NCBI GenBank assembly: GCA_902495155.1
Contig: CABUWD010000049.1
Span: forward strand, 1 to 14,560
DNA: 14,560 bases
DNA from: an uncultured Collinsella sp.
GTDB lineage: Bacteria; Actinomycetota; Coriobacteriia; Coriobacteriales; Coriobacteriaceae
Reading direction: 5' to 3'
In this document: piece after piece, positions 1-6,907 of the stretch
How the letters are laid out: each line of letters opens with the position of its first letter
How positions within the stretch are numbered: the first letter of the stretch is position 1
Translations under genes and position numbers: made by a program
The notes under the pieces: model-generated
What the model was told of the DNA's origin: nothing
The model's database searches: none
Seen by the model: the letters and a program-made list of their open reading frames with translations, nothing else

Positions 1-1
1 G

Positions 2-1177
2 ATGGAGCGCGCGGGCATGCTCGTGGATCCCGATCGACTGCGCAGCCTGTCCGAGGGCCTGGCGACCCAGATCACCGAAGTTGAGCGAAGCATTCGCAAC
101 CTTGCCGGTGACGAGACCTTTAACATTGGCAGCCCCATGCAGCTCTCGCATGTGCTTTTTGATGTGATGGGCCTTCCGACCAAGGGTCTCAAAAAGACCA
201 AGCGCGGCTATTATTCGACCAACGCCAAGGTACTGAGCGACCTTGCCCGCGACCACGAGATCGTGCGCCTGATTTTGGACTGGCGTGAGAAGTCCAAGAT
301 CAAGTCAACCTATCTGGACACGCTGGGCCCGCTGCGCCGTGGTGACGGTCGTGTGCACACCACATACAACCAGACCATCACGGCAACGGGGCGTCTGTCT
401 TCGAGCGACCCGAACCTGCAGAACATCCCGACGCGCTCGGAGCTGGGTCGTACCGTCAAGACGGCGTTTTCGGCAGGCGAGGGAAGCGTCTTTTTGGCGG
501 TGGACTACTCGCAGATCGAGCTGCGTCTGCTCGCGCATCTCTCGGGTGACGAGCACTTGGTGCGCGCCTTTAACGAGGGCGAGGACTTCCATGCCGAGAC
601 GGCGGCGCGCGTGTTTGGTGTGCCGGTGTCCGAGGTAACGCCCGATCTGCGCAGTCGCGCCAAGGCCGTGAACTTTGGCATCGTGTATGGTCAGCAGGCC
701 TACGGCCTGTCGCAGTCGCTGCATATCTCGATGGCCGAGGCGCGCGACATGATCGACCGCTACTACGAGGCCTACCCGGGCGTGCGTACGTTCCTCGACA
801 ACGTGGTGGCGCGCGCCAAGCAGACGGGCTATGCCGAGACCATGTATGGCCGCAGACGCCATATTCCCGAGCTCAAGGCCAAAAACCCGCAACTCCGCGG
901 CTTTGGCGAACGCACGGCCATGAACCACCCCATGCAGGGCACCGCAGCAGATATCATCAAGATCGCCATGGCCCGCGTAAGCCGCCGCCTGGAAGAAGAG
1001 GGCTTTGCCGCCCACATGATTCTGCAGGTACACGACGAACTAGACTTTGAGTGCCCCGTCGACGAAGTCGAGCGCCTCACCACCATGGTCCGCGACGTCA
1101 TGGAGCACGTCGTAGACCTACGCGTACCGTTGATCGCCGAAGCCAGCACCGGCATAACCTGGGCCGATGCCAAATAG
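2..1177 (+). CDS. polA: DNA polymerase I, C-terminal polymerase part (5' end outside window)
   Basis: This is the polymerase (Klenow-like) portion of family A DNA polymerase I, which fills gaps during Okazaki-fragment maturation and excision repair. Numbering from the first codon in the window, motif A (DYSQIELR) has its metal-binding Asp at residue 168. Motif B (RxxxKxxxFGxxYG) has Lys221, Phe225 and Tyr229. Motif C (QVHDEL) has Asp345 followed by Glu346. The conserved TGRLSSSDPNLQNIP segment lies upstream of motif A. The ATG at base 2 corresponds to an internal position of the E. coli protein, so the true start and the 5'-nuclease and 3'-5' exonuclease regions lie to the left of the window. 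Phe at 225 is the E. coli-type residue at the O-helix position that discriminates against dideoxynucleotides. The stop is TAG at 1175-1177. Codon choice changes in the last third: GAA, CTA and GTA become common after about base 900. Identification is very secure. Confidence 0.97.
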   Translation: MERAGMLVDPDRLRSLSEGLATQITEVERSIRNLAGDETFNIGSPMQLSHVLFDVMGLPTKGLKKTKRGYYSTNAKVLSDLARDHEIVRLILDWREKSKIKSTYLDTLGPLRRGDGRVHTTYNQTITATGRLSSSDPNLQNIPTRSELGRTVKTAFSAGEGSVFLAVDYSQIELRLLAHLSGDEHLVRAFNEGEDFHAETAARVFGVPVSEVTPDLRSRAKAVNFGIVYGQQAYGLSQSLHISMAEARDMIDRYYEAYPGVRTFLDNVVARAKQTGYAETMYGRRRHIPELKAKNPQLRGFGERTAMNHPMQGTAADIIKIAMARVSRRLEEEGFAAHMILQVHDELDFECPVDEVERLTTMVRDVMEHVVDLRVPLIAEASTGITWADAK

Positions 1178-1211
1178 GGAAGCAACCACAGTTCCAAAGT
1201 AACCAAAAACA

Positions 1212-1245
1212 GAAGGACGCCCCTTATCAACAAGGAGCGTCCTTC
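1212..1245. terminator. Hairpin terminator between convergent polA and HAD gene
   Basis: A 14-bp stem (1212-1225 with 1232-1245, one G-T wobble) closes a 6-base loop. Read on the minus strand the stem is followed by a run of five T, which fits a terminator for the convergent HAD gene. On the plus strand the downstream T tract is broken, so termination of polA here is less certain. Confidence 0.6.
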
Positions 1246-1282
1246 GTTCAATTAAATTCAGCCTAAGTATCTAGACACTCAA

Positions 1283-1474
1283 GACGCCATCCATGCGGCA
1301 AGCAAGTCAACGTAGCCATGCCCGGGGCCGGCCGTTTGATTTTTGTAGATTCCGCACGAGCCGAAGGCCACTTAATGTGGCCTTCGAGCGAGCCCAGGAC
1401 CTGACCGAGCAAAAATCAAACGGCCGGCCCGGTCATGGCGACGAGATAGATTACCGAGCCGCCAGGATGGCGTC
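1283..1474. repeat. Nested palindromic intergenic element
   Basis: Three inverted repeats are nested around one centre. The inner one is a perfect 10-bp hairpin (1362-1371 with 1377-1386, loop TTAAT). The middle one is a perfect 21-bp inverted repeat (1325-1345 with 1410-1430) built on a GGCCGGCC core and a TTTGATTTTT tail, with CCATG outside it on both sides after a small bulge. The outer one is a perfect 10-bp pair (1283-1292 with 1465-1474), or 15 of 17 with two mismatches. The right outer arm is inside the last codons of the minus-strand HAD gene, so the left side looks like a mirrored copy of that gene end. Its function is unknown; terminator, mRNA 3'-end stabiliser or REP/MITE-like repeat are all possible. 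Confidence 0.7.
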
Positions 1475-2278
1475 GATGAGCGTCAGTACGCCCCCGTCGT
1501 TGTTGCTCGGAATGCGCCACTTAGCATGCGCGTTCATATGCTCCTCGGCGTTGTCCACGATAAAGCTGTGACCGACGCGCTCCAGCATGGGGATGTCGTT
1601 GTAGGTGTCGCCCACGGCAGCGGCATCGGCGATATCGATGCCCAGGTGCTCGCACAGGTGAGCGACGCCGGCGCCCTTGTCGACACCCAGGTTCATAAAG
1701 TCAATCCACTCGCGCCCGGCGTTGGTGACGTAGAGCTTGTCCGAGAACTCGGGGCTATAGGTCTCGCGGAAAGCGGGCTCGGCGTCGTAGCCGGGGAAGA
1801 AGACCGAAATCTTGTTGGACTCGATATCAATGCCCTCAAAGCTGTCGACGTAGTTGATTGTGTTGTAGTAGACGCTGATCTCGTCGTGGTACTGATGGTC
1901 GCGGGCAAGCACGTAGAACTCGTCGAAGCAGCACAGGACGGGGACAGCGCGAGGATCCTCCGAGGCACGGCTCAAGACCTGCTGGTACAGCTCCACGTCG
2001 ATATTGCTCTTATAGATATAGCTGCCTCGATAGATCACGCACGCTCCGTTGTCGGGACAAAAAGCGATGCGGTTCTTGATGCCCTCGAACATCTCCTCGA
2101 GCTTGGGGGCCGGACGTCCGCTAGCGGGGCAGAACACGATGCCAGCCTCGGCGAGTTTGTCCAGGCGTTCGTCGAGGCCTTGCGGCAGCACGCGCTCGTC
2201 GGTCAGTAGCGTCTTGTCCATGTCGACGGCGATGAGCTTAATGTTTCCGATATTGGCGTCCGATTCGTAAGTTTGCAT
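1451..2278 (-). CDS. Cof-type HAD-superfamily phosphatase
   Basis: A 275-aa haloacid dehalogenase-like hydrolase of the Cof (IIB) type, cytosolic enzymes that dephosphorylate sugar phosphates, nucleotides or cofactor intermediates with Mg2+. Motif I is VDMDKTLL with nucleophile Asp19 and acid/base Asp21; motif II is ASGRP (Ser53); motif III is Lys201 in DKGAG; motif IV is GDTYNDIPML with Asp224 and Asp228. The long stretch between motifs II and III (about residues 80-195) is the cap expected of Cof enzymes. The length is normal for the family. The ATG at 2278 is preceded by GAAAGG nine bases upstream; that site lies in a small hairpin (AAAGGC/GCCTTT). The gene stands alone, convergent with polA and divergent from argG. 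The substrate cannot be inferred from sequence. Confidence 0.9.
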   Translation of the reverse strand: MQTYESDANIGNIKLIAVDMDKTLLTDERVLPQGLDERLDKLAEAGIVFCPASGRPAPKLEEMFEGIKNRIAFCPDNGACVIYRGSYIYKSNIDVELYQQVLSRASEDPRAVPVLCCFDEFYVLARDHQYHDEISVYYNTINYVDSFEGIDIESNKISVFFPGYDAEPAFRETYSPEFSDKLYVTNAGREWIDFMNLGVDKGAGVAHLCEHLGIDIADAAAVGDTYNDIPMLERVGHSFIVDNAEEHMNAHAKWRIPSNNDGGVLTLIDAILAAR

Positions 2279-2421
2279 AAAGGCGAGCCTTTCGTTTCGA
2301 AATTGTTTCAGACGTTATAACCATCAACTCGTAGTCAGGCGTATTTTCGCAGGATTGGCGCGCGTTTGCATCACCATTCACAAACTAATGAAAAAACTTT
2401 TCAGAAATTTGAATTTGTCGC

Positions 2422-2449
2422 TTGTGCTGCGGGCACTTTAGCGTAATAT
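2422..2449 (+). promoter_or_regulatory. Candidate promoter for the argG leader transcript
   Basis: TTGTGC at 2422-2427 and TAATAT at 2444-2449 are separated by 16 bases. The -10 box is good and the -35 box matches only in its TTG. Transcription would start near 2456, about 100 bases before the leader peptide. No better sigma-70-like pair was seen between this site and the leader peptide. Confidence 0.4.
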
Positions 2450-2552
2450 AGCGACCATCGAAAACGGAGACGGCAAAACAACCGCTCACCGAGGAAAAGG
2501 TACCGTTTACGATATTAGAATTGCGCCCGGCGATAGGTGAAAGGAGAGGCAG

Positions 2553-2627
2553 ATGCAGTTCGTAAAGATCATCACTACTGTAGACAATGCCATCCGACGC
2601 CAGCGCGCAATTTCCCGACGACGATAA
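2553..2627 (+). CDS. Arginine-rich leader peptide upstream of argG
   Basis: A 24-codon open frame begins with ATG behind a strong Shine-Dalgarno site (AAAGGAG at 2540-2546, 6 bases upstream) and ends with TAA at 2625-2627. Six of its last ten residues are arginine, at positions 15, 16, 18, 22, 23 and 24, and the peptide ends in three consecutive CGA codons directly before the stop. It lies about 205 bases upstream of argG, an arginine biosynthesis gene, and is followed by hairpins, one with a T5 tract. Known attenuator leader peptides carry runs of codons for the amino acid the operon makes, so the inferred role is to sense arginyl-tRNA by ribosome stalling. I know of no named family for it. 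The reading frame, start site and codon run are seen directly; the regulatory role is inferred. Confidence 0.72.
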   Translation: MQFVKIITTVDNAIRRQRAISRRR

Positions 2628-2683
2628 CAATCGTCTCTGTCCGCATGGGGCGAATTGCCTCAACAGAGTCATTTTGAGGTCGT
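2620..2683 (+). promoter_or_regulatory. Candidate alternative-pairing segment of the argG attenuator
   Basis: A perfect 6-bp hairpin (2620-2625 with 2630-2635, loop AACA) covers the last CGA codons and the stop of the leader peptide. Further possible pairings are CTCTGT 2635-2640 with 2663-2668, CCTCAA 2658-2663 with 2674-2679, and GTCGT 2679-2683, which could pair either with the Arg-codon region (2618-2622) or with ACGAC 2695-2699 in the terminator's left arm. Several exclude one another. The stems are short and were found by eye, so the exact folding is uncertain. Confidence 0.35.
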
Positions 2684-2691
2684 TGGGTTTT

Positions 2692-2738
2692 AGCACGACA
2701 TTGCTGCATGTTTCTAGGGCATGTATGTGCTGATTTTT
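2692..2738 (+). terminator. Attenuator-like terminator in the argG leader
   Basis: A two-part stem (AGCAC 2692-2696 with GTGCT 2727-2731, and TGCATG 2705-2710 with CATGTA 2720-2725, one G-T pair) is followed at once by GA and five T (2734-2738). It sits between the Arg-rich leader peptide and argG, where a conditional terminator would be expected. The left side of the internal loop is large, so the hairpin is only moderately stable. Confidence 0.45.
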
Positions 2739-2832
2739 GCTATTTAACCTGATATTGCACGGTATGTGACCTTGAAATGACTTGCAACTGACCGATGTTC
2801 TAACTAGCTACCAAGGGCGAAAGGAAACAGCC

Positions 2833-4059
2833 ATGAGCAAGGAAAAAGTCGTTCTCGCATATTCCGGTGGTCTTGATACATCCGTATGTGTCAAGTGGCT
2901 CCAGGACGAGAAGAATCTCGATGTCGTTTGTGTCTGCGGCAACGTGGGCCAGGAAGAGACCGGACTGGATGCCAAGAAGCAGAAGGCGCTCGACCTGGGC
3001 GTTCTCGATTGCCAGGTGCTCGACCTGCGCGACGAGTTCTCCGATGAGTTCCTGACCAAGGCCATCGCCGCAAACTCCATGTACGAGAACAAGTACCCGC
3101 TGCTTTCCGCCCTGTCCCGCCCGCTGCTCGCCAAGAAGCTTGTCGAGGTCGCTCACGAGTTTGGCGCGACCTACGTCGCACACGGCTGCACCGGCAAGGG
3201 TAACGACCAGGTCCGTTTTGAGGTTGCCGTCAAGGCCCTCGACCCCGAGCTTAAGGTCATCGCCCCGGTTCGCGAGTGGGACCTGAAGTGCCGTCCCGAC
3301 GAGGTTGCCTATGCCCACGCCCACAACGTGCCGGTTCCCGAGGGTGCCAACGACAACCCCTATTCCATCGACGACAACCTGTGGGGTCGTGCTATTGAGT
3401 GCGGTCACCTGGAGGATCCCTGGAACGAGCCGCTCGACGACGCCTGGGTTATGACCAAGAATCCCGAGGACACGCCCGACACCCCGACGTATACCGAGAT
3501 TGAGTTTGAGGCCGGCAAGCCCGTCGCCGTCGACGGCAAGAAGATGAAGCTCTCCGAGATTGTTATCGCCCTCAACAAGATTTCGGGCGACAACGGCTTT
3601 GGCCGCCTCGACCTGGTCGAGGATCGTCTGGTGGGCCTTAAAAGCCGCGAGTGCTACGAGGTCCCCGGTGCCCTGACGCTTATCACCGCCCACAAGGCAC
3701 TCGAGGACATTTGCGTCGAGGGCGACCTGCTCAAGACTAAGATTAAGCTCGAGCAGGATTGGGCCACCGCCGTGTACAACGGCCAGTGGTACAGCCCGCT
3801 CAAGAACGCGCTCGACGCCTTTATGGCCGATACCCAGAAGTTCGTGACCGGCACCGTCCGCCTGAAGTTCTTTAAGGGCAACTGCCATGTCGTCGGCCGC
3901 AAGAGCCCCTTCAGCCTCTACGACTACGGTCTGGCTACCTACGACCGCGACACCACGTTTGACGAGAAGGCCAGCGCCGGCTTTATCGAGATCGATACGC
4001 TGTCGCTCAAGACGTGGGCAAAGGTCCAGGGTCCCAGCTCTGCCGCCGCCCAGGCCTAA
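2833..4059 (+). CDS. argG: Argininosuccinate synthase
   Basis: A 408-aa argininosuccinate synthase, which uses ATP to join citrulline and aspartate into argininosuccinate, the penultimate step of arginine synthesis, in the cytosol as a tetramer. The N-terminal PP-loop ATP-binding motif SGGLDTS is at residues 11-17. The second family signature, GCTGKGNDQVRFE, is at 118-130 with the usual Ser replaced by Cys119. The length is normal. I choose ATG 2833 because it has AAGGAAA a few bases upstream and begins directly with the MSKEKVVLAYSGG-type N-terminus; an in-frame TTG at 2782 would add 17 unsupported residues. The gene follows a leader with an Arg-codon peptide and a terminator-like hairpin, so expression is probably tuned by arginine supply. 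argH follows about 520 bases later. Confidence 0.97.
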   Translation: MSKEKVVLAYSGGLDTSVCVKWLQDEKNLDVVCVCGNVGQEETGLDAKKQKALDLGVLDCQVLDLRDEFSDEFLTKAIAANSMYENKYPLLSALSRPLLAKKLVEVAHEFGATYVAHGCTGKGNDQVRFEVAVKALDPELKVIAPVREWDLKCRPDEVAYAHAHNVPVPEGANDNPYSIDDNLWGRAIECGHLEDPWNEPLDDAWVMTKNPEDTPDTPTYTEIEFEAGKPVAVDGKKMKLSEIVIALNKISGDNGFGRLDLVEDRLVGLKSRECYEVPGALTLITAHKALEDICVEGDLLKTKIKLEQDWATAVYNGQWYSPLKNALDAFMADTQKFVTGTVRLKFFKGNCHVVGRKSPFSLYDYGLATYDRDTTFDEKASAGFIEIDTLSLKTWAKVQGPSSAAAQA

Positions 4060-4190
4060 GGCTTTTCCTTCCCTTGGTATCCGCGCGGCCCATCCGCGTG
4101 ATACAAAACGGGCGCACGGGGTCCCTACCTTTCGTTATGCTTGCTGACACTTCTTAACATCGGTGGCCCCTACGTTCCGCCCGCATATAT

Positions 4191-4244
4191 GACGCCGCGA
4201 CTGCGGCTGAGTCCGAGCCCCGCCGGGGTTGTCCGGCGGGGCTC
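4191..4244 (+). terminator. Tandem hairpins downstream of argG
   Basis: A GCCGC/GCGGC hairpin (4194-4198 with 4203-4207, with flanking GAC/GTC pairs) is followed directly by a perfect 12-bp GC-rich stem (4215-4226 with 4233-4244, loop GGTTGT). The bases after it are CTTCTAT, not a clean T tract. This could be the argG terminator, 155 bases past the stop, or a structured 5' leader or processing site ahead of the small ORF and argH. Confidence 0.5.
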
Positions 4245-4294
4245 CTTCTATCAATTTGGCGGCTCTGCGCCTATATATATGAGGAGTATCCATT

Positions 4295-4465
4295 ATGTTC
4301 AATGCTGTCGTGCATGCTTTACTTGCCCTCGCGCCCGAGCTCGATGCTGCAAAGGTCGAGGACGTCCCTATGAGCCTGAAGGCTTGGATTGACGGTTCGC
4401 AGGGCAACATCCGGAGGGAGACGTTGGGCGCCAAGTGCATGGTGCGTCACTTCTTTGCAAATTAG
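4295..4465 (+). CDS. Possible 56-aa small protein between argG and argH
   Basis: I do not recognise this protein. The frame starts with ATG at 4295, eight bases after a GAGGAG Shine-Dalgarno site (4281-4286), and stops at TAG 4463-4465, 118 bases before argH. About two thirds of its third positions are G or C, similar to its neighbours, which argues for real coding. The N-terminal 13 residues are mildly hydrophobic and the rest is mixed and charged, with no clear membrane helix. An Arg-Arg pair encoded by CGG AGG lies at residues 39-40, but Arg codons are not clustered enough to call it a leader peptide. It may instead be a small stand-alone protein co-transcribed with argH, or chance. Confidence 0.42.
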   Translation: MFNAVVHALLALAPELDAAKVEDVPMSLKAWIDGSQGNIRRETLGAKCMVRHFFAN

Positions 4466-4583
4466 CTACATGGCCCCGTACGCAGTGGGGAATGTGTAAA
4501 ACTAGCGGTTGGTAAATCGCTTTAGCGACATGGCGCATTGCTTTGGGCGCTTGTTTTGGTATTTGGAGAAAGGAGACGGTTCC

Positions 4584-6014
4584 ATGGCTCTTTGGGGCGG
4601 TCGTTTTGAGGCGGGCGTGGCCGAGGTCACGCAGGAGTTTGGCGCGTCGCTGCCGGTCGACAAACATCTCTATAAGCAGGATATCGCCGGCTCTAAGGCG
4701 CATGCCAAGATGCTGGCGGCCCAGGGCATCATCAGTGTCGAGGACGAGCAGGCGATTGCCGAGGGCCTGACCGGAATCGAACAGGATATCGATGCCGGCA
4801 ACTTTACCTTCGACATCAACGATGAGGACATTCATATGTCCATCGAGAGCGAGCTGACGCGTCGCATCGGCGAGGCTGGCAAGCGCTTGCATACCGGACG
4901 TTCGCGCAACGACCAGGTGGCGACCGACACGCGCCTGGGTGTCAAGGCGCTGGCCAAGGAGCTCATGGAGGCCAATCTTGAGCTGCGCCATGTGCTGGTG
5001 GATGCGGCCAAGAAGTACGACAAGGTGATTCTGCCGGGCTACACGCATATGCAGCACGCTCAGCCCGTGCTGCTGTCGCATCATCTGCTGGCGTATTCCT
5101 GGATGTTCGCGCGCGACTTTACACGCCTGAAGGCCGCCTTTGATGCCGCCGACAACTGCCCGCTGGGTGCTGCCGCGCTTGCCGGTACGAGCTATCCGCT
5201 CGATCGCCAGATGACGGCTGCTGAACTTGGCTTTGCGGGCGTGATTCCCAACTCGCTCGATGCAGTTTCCGACCGTGATTTCCTGCTCGATCTGCATTAC
5301 GCCGGCTCCGTCATGGCTATGCACCTGTCGCGTCTTTCCGAGGAGATCGTGCTGTGGTCGAGCTCCGAATTTGGCTTTATCACGCTTTCAGACTCCTACT
5401 CCACCGGCTCGTCTATCATGCCGCAGAAGAAGAATCCCGACTTTGCCGAGCTTATCCGCGGCAAGAGCGGTCGCGTGTACGGCAACCTGGTGCAGCTGCT
5501 TGTGACCATGAAGGGCCTGCCGCTCGCTTATAACAAGGACTTGCAGGAGGACAAGGAGGGCGCTCTTGATACCGCTCACACGCTCATGCAGTGCCTGTCC
5601 GTTATGGCCGGTATGATTTCGACCTGGACCGTCAACGAGGATGCCATGGCGCGCGAGTGCGGCGTGGGGCACCTTGCCGCCACCGATGTTGCCGATTACC
5701 TGGCTAAGCGTGGCCTGCCGTTCCGCGAGGCGCATGCCGTGGTGGGGCATCTGGTCCTGATGTGCGAGAAACGCGGCTGTAATCTTGAGGACCTGCCGTT
5801 TGAGGTGTTCCAGGAGGCAAGCCCGCTCTTTGAACGCGACATTACCGAGGCGCTCGACATCCCGTCGATTGTCGCCGCGCGCACGACCGAGGGCGGCACC
5901 GCTCCTGCCGTCGTTGCCGTGCAGCTGCAGCGCGCTGAGGCGCAGCTCGTGGCCGATGAGGGCGTGTTTGGATCGCTGACCAAGGTCGTCGAGATGGGTC
6001 ACGGGGCAAAGTAG
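4584..6014 (+). CDS. argH: Argininosuccinate lyase
   Basis: A 476-aa argininosuccinate lyase of the fumarase/aspartase superfamily; it splits argininosuccinate into arginine and fumarate, completing arginine synthesis. Visible landmarks are the N-terminal WGGRF, the HTGRSRNDQV segment, GYTHMQHAQP with the conserved His at residue 155, and the superfamily signature GSSIMPQKKNPD at 275-286, whose mobile loop holds the catalytic Ser. The family acts as a homotetramer with each active site built from three subunits. ATG 4584 is chosen because AGGAG lies 8 bases upstream and the protein then begins MALWGGRF, as in homologues; an upstream in-frame TTG at 4509 lacks such support. It lies downstream of argG in the same direction but separated by 525 bases. 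A strong terminator follows at 6066. Confidence 0.97.
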   Translation: MALWGGRFEAGVAEVTQEFGASLPVDKHLYKQDIAGSKAHAKMLAAQGIISVEDEQAIAEGLTGIEQDIDAGNFTFDINDEDIHMSIESELTRRIGEAGKRLHTGRSRNDQVATDTRLGVKALAKELMEANLELRHVLVDAAKKYDKVILPGYTHMQHAQPVLLSHHLLAYSWMFARDFTRLKAAFDAADNCPLGAAALAGTSYPLDRQMTAAELGFAGVIPNSLDAVSDRDFLLDLHYAGSVMAMHLSRLSEEIVLWSSSEFGFITLSDSYSTGSSIMPQKKNPDFAELIRGKSGRVYGNLVQLLVTMKGLPLAYNKDLQEDKEGALDTAHTLMQCLSVMAGMISTWTVNEDAMARECGVGHLAATDVADYLAKRGLPFREAHAVVGHLVLMCEKRGCNLEDLPFEVFQEASPLFERDITEALDIPSIVAARTTEGGTAPAVVAVQLQRAEAQLVADEGVFGSLTKVVEMGHGAK

Positions 6015-6065
6015 AGGTTTGGCTGAAGACGTATTGTCCATTTATTGATAAATCGTTTTCGCTTG

Positions 6066-6098
6066 ACGGGCGCCTGCTGATGTAGGCGCCCGTATTTT
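6066..6098 (+). terminator. Intrinsic terminator of argH
   Basis: A perfect 10-bp GC-rich stem (6066-6075 with 6084-6093) with an 8-base loop is followed by ATTTT. It lies about 50 bases past the argH stop. The remaining stretch to ndk (6099-6398) holds an 8-bp inverted repeat (6181-6188 with 6214-6221) and a candidate promoter, and no convincing gene. Confidence 0.85.
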
Positions 6099-6306
6099 GT
6101 TGCTATGGGGGAGGGGCTTGTCGAGAACTTCTGTAGGACCTTTGGGCAGGTTGTGAAGGGGGTACGTTCGCGGATGGCAACCGACCGCCTGCTCTGTTCG
6201 ATGTGGTTGATGAGCGGTCGGATGGTACTCTTATCGGGCTTCGAAACAGAAGTGACACATATGGAGCGCTTTAATAAATTGCAGCGTTTCAATAAACAGC
6301 TTTTTG

Positions 6307-6335
6307 TTTAACTGCAGCTAAAACTCTGTTACGAT
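6307..6335 (+). promoter_or_regulatory. Candidate ndk promoter
   Basis: TTTAAC at 6307-6312 and TACGAT at 6330-6335 are separated by 17 bases, in an AT-rich patch about 65 bases before the ndk start. The -10 box is reasonable and the -35 box is weak. Confidence 0.4.
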
Positions 6336-6398
6336 GCAGTCCAGGCGGGTGCCGGAATGGGACTTGGGCACGCGCGAACCTACTTGAAAGGCTACCTT

Positions 6399-6803
6399 AT
6401 GGCTATCGAGAAGACCTTCATCATGATAAAGCCCGACGCCGTGCGCGATCGCAAGATTGGCGAGATCGTTGCTCGCATTGAGCGCAGCGGCCTTGTCATC
6501 GAGCGCATGGAGATGACCACGCTCGAGCGCGCTACCGTCGAGGAGCACTACGCCCATCTGGCCGACAAGCCCTTCTTTGGCGGTCTCTGCGACTTTATGA
6601 CGAGCGGTCCGGTCGTCAAGATGGTCGTTTCCGGTCTCTCCGCTGTTTCCAAGATGCGCACCCTTATGGGCGCTACCAACCCGCTTGATGCTGCTCCTGG
6701 CACCATCCGCGGCGACTTCGCTGTCGATGTCAACGCCAACGTGATCCACGGCTCCGACTGCCTGGAGAACGCCGAGATCGAGATCAAGCGCTTCTTTGGC
6801 TAA
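6399..6803 (+). CDS. ndk: Nucleoside diphosphate kinase
   Basis: A 134-aa nucleoside diphosphate kinase, which passes the gamma-phosphate of ATP to other (d)NDPs through a phosphohistidine and so balances nucleotide pools. The active-site signature NVIHGSD is at residues 114-120 with the phosphorylated His117. The N-terminal IMIKPDAV holds the conserved Lys11, and the GATNP/GTIRGDF segment is at 91-107. The length matches short bacterial NDKs. ATG 6399 is preferred because AAAGG lies 8 bases upstream and MAIEKTFIMIKPD matches the family N-terminus; the in-frame ATG at 6357 would add 14 residues with no supporting site. The gene appears monocistronic, between the argH terminator and its own. 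Confidence 0.97.
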   Translation: MAIEKTFIMIKPDAVRDRKIGEIVARIERSGLVIERMEMTTLERATVEEHYAHLADKPFFGGLCDFMTSGPVVKMVVSGLSAVSKMRTLMGATNPLDAAPGTIRGDFAVDVNANVIHGSDCLENAEIEIKRFFG

Positions 6804-6842
6804 ACCAGCTTTGACTCCTTAAAGCTGTTAGCGTGTGGCTTT

Positions 6843-6875
6843 GGCGCCGCGGAATTCCATCCGCGGCGCCCTTTT
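6843..6875 (+). terminator. Intrinsic terminator of ndk
   Basis: A perfect 11-bp stem (6843-6853 with 6860-6870, loop ATTCCA) is followed by CTTTTTATT. It lies 40 bases after the ndk stop. Confidence 0.9.
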
Positions 6876-6907
6876 TATTCCACCCTTTTTATTCCAAAAT
6901 CTATGAA

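Noticed and set aside
1526..2209. 227-codon plus-strand frame antisense to the Cof-type HAD gene
   Set aside because: The minus strand has all four HAD motifs and a start site; the plus-strand product is a Val/Ala/Asp-rich shadow.
2385..2696. 103-codon minus-strand open frame in the argG leader
   Set aside because: It has no convincing ribosome site, resembles no family I know, and lies antisense to the better-supported leader peptide and attenuator region.
2628..2832. T-box riboswitch upstream of argG
   Set aside because: No T-box consensus (AGGGTGGNACCGCG-like) is present; the Arg-codon peptide is a better explanation.
6105..6311. 68-codon frame between argH and ndk
   Set aside because: Its ATG directly follows the argH terminator T tract and has no Shine-Dalgarno site. 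The product looks unremarkable and covers an inverted repeat.
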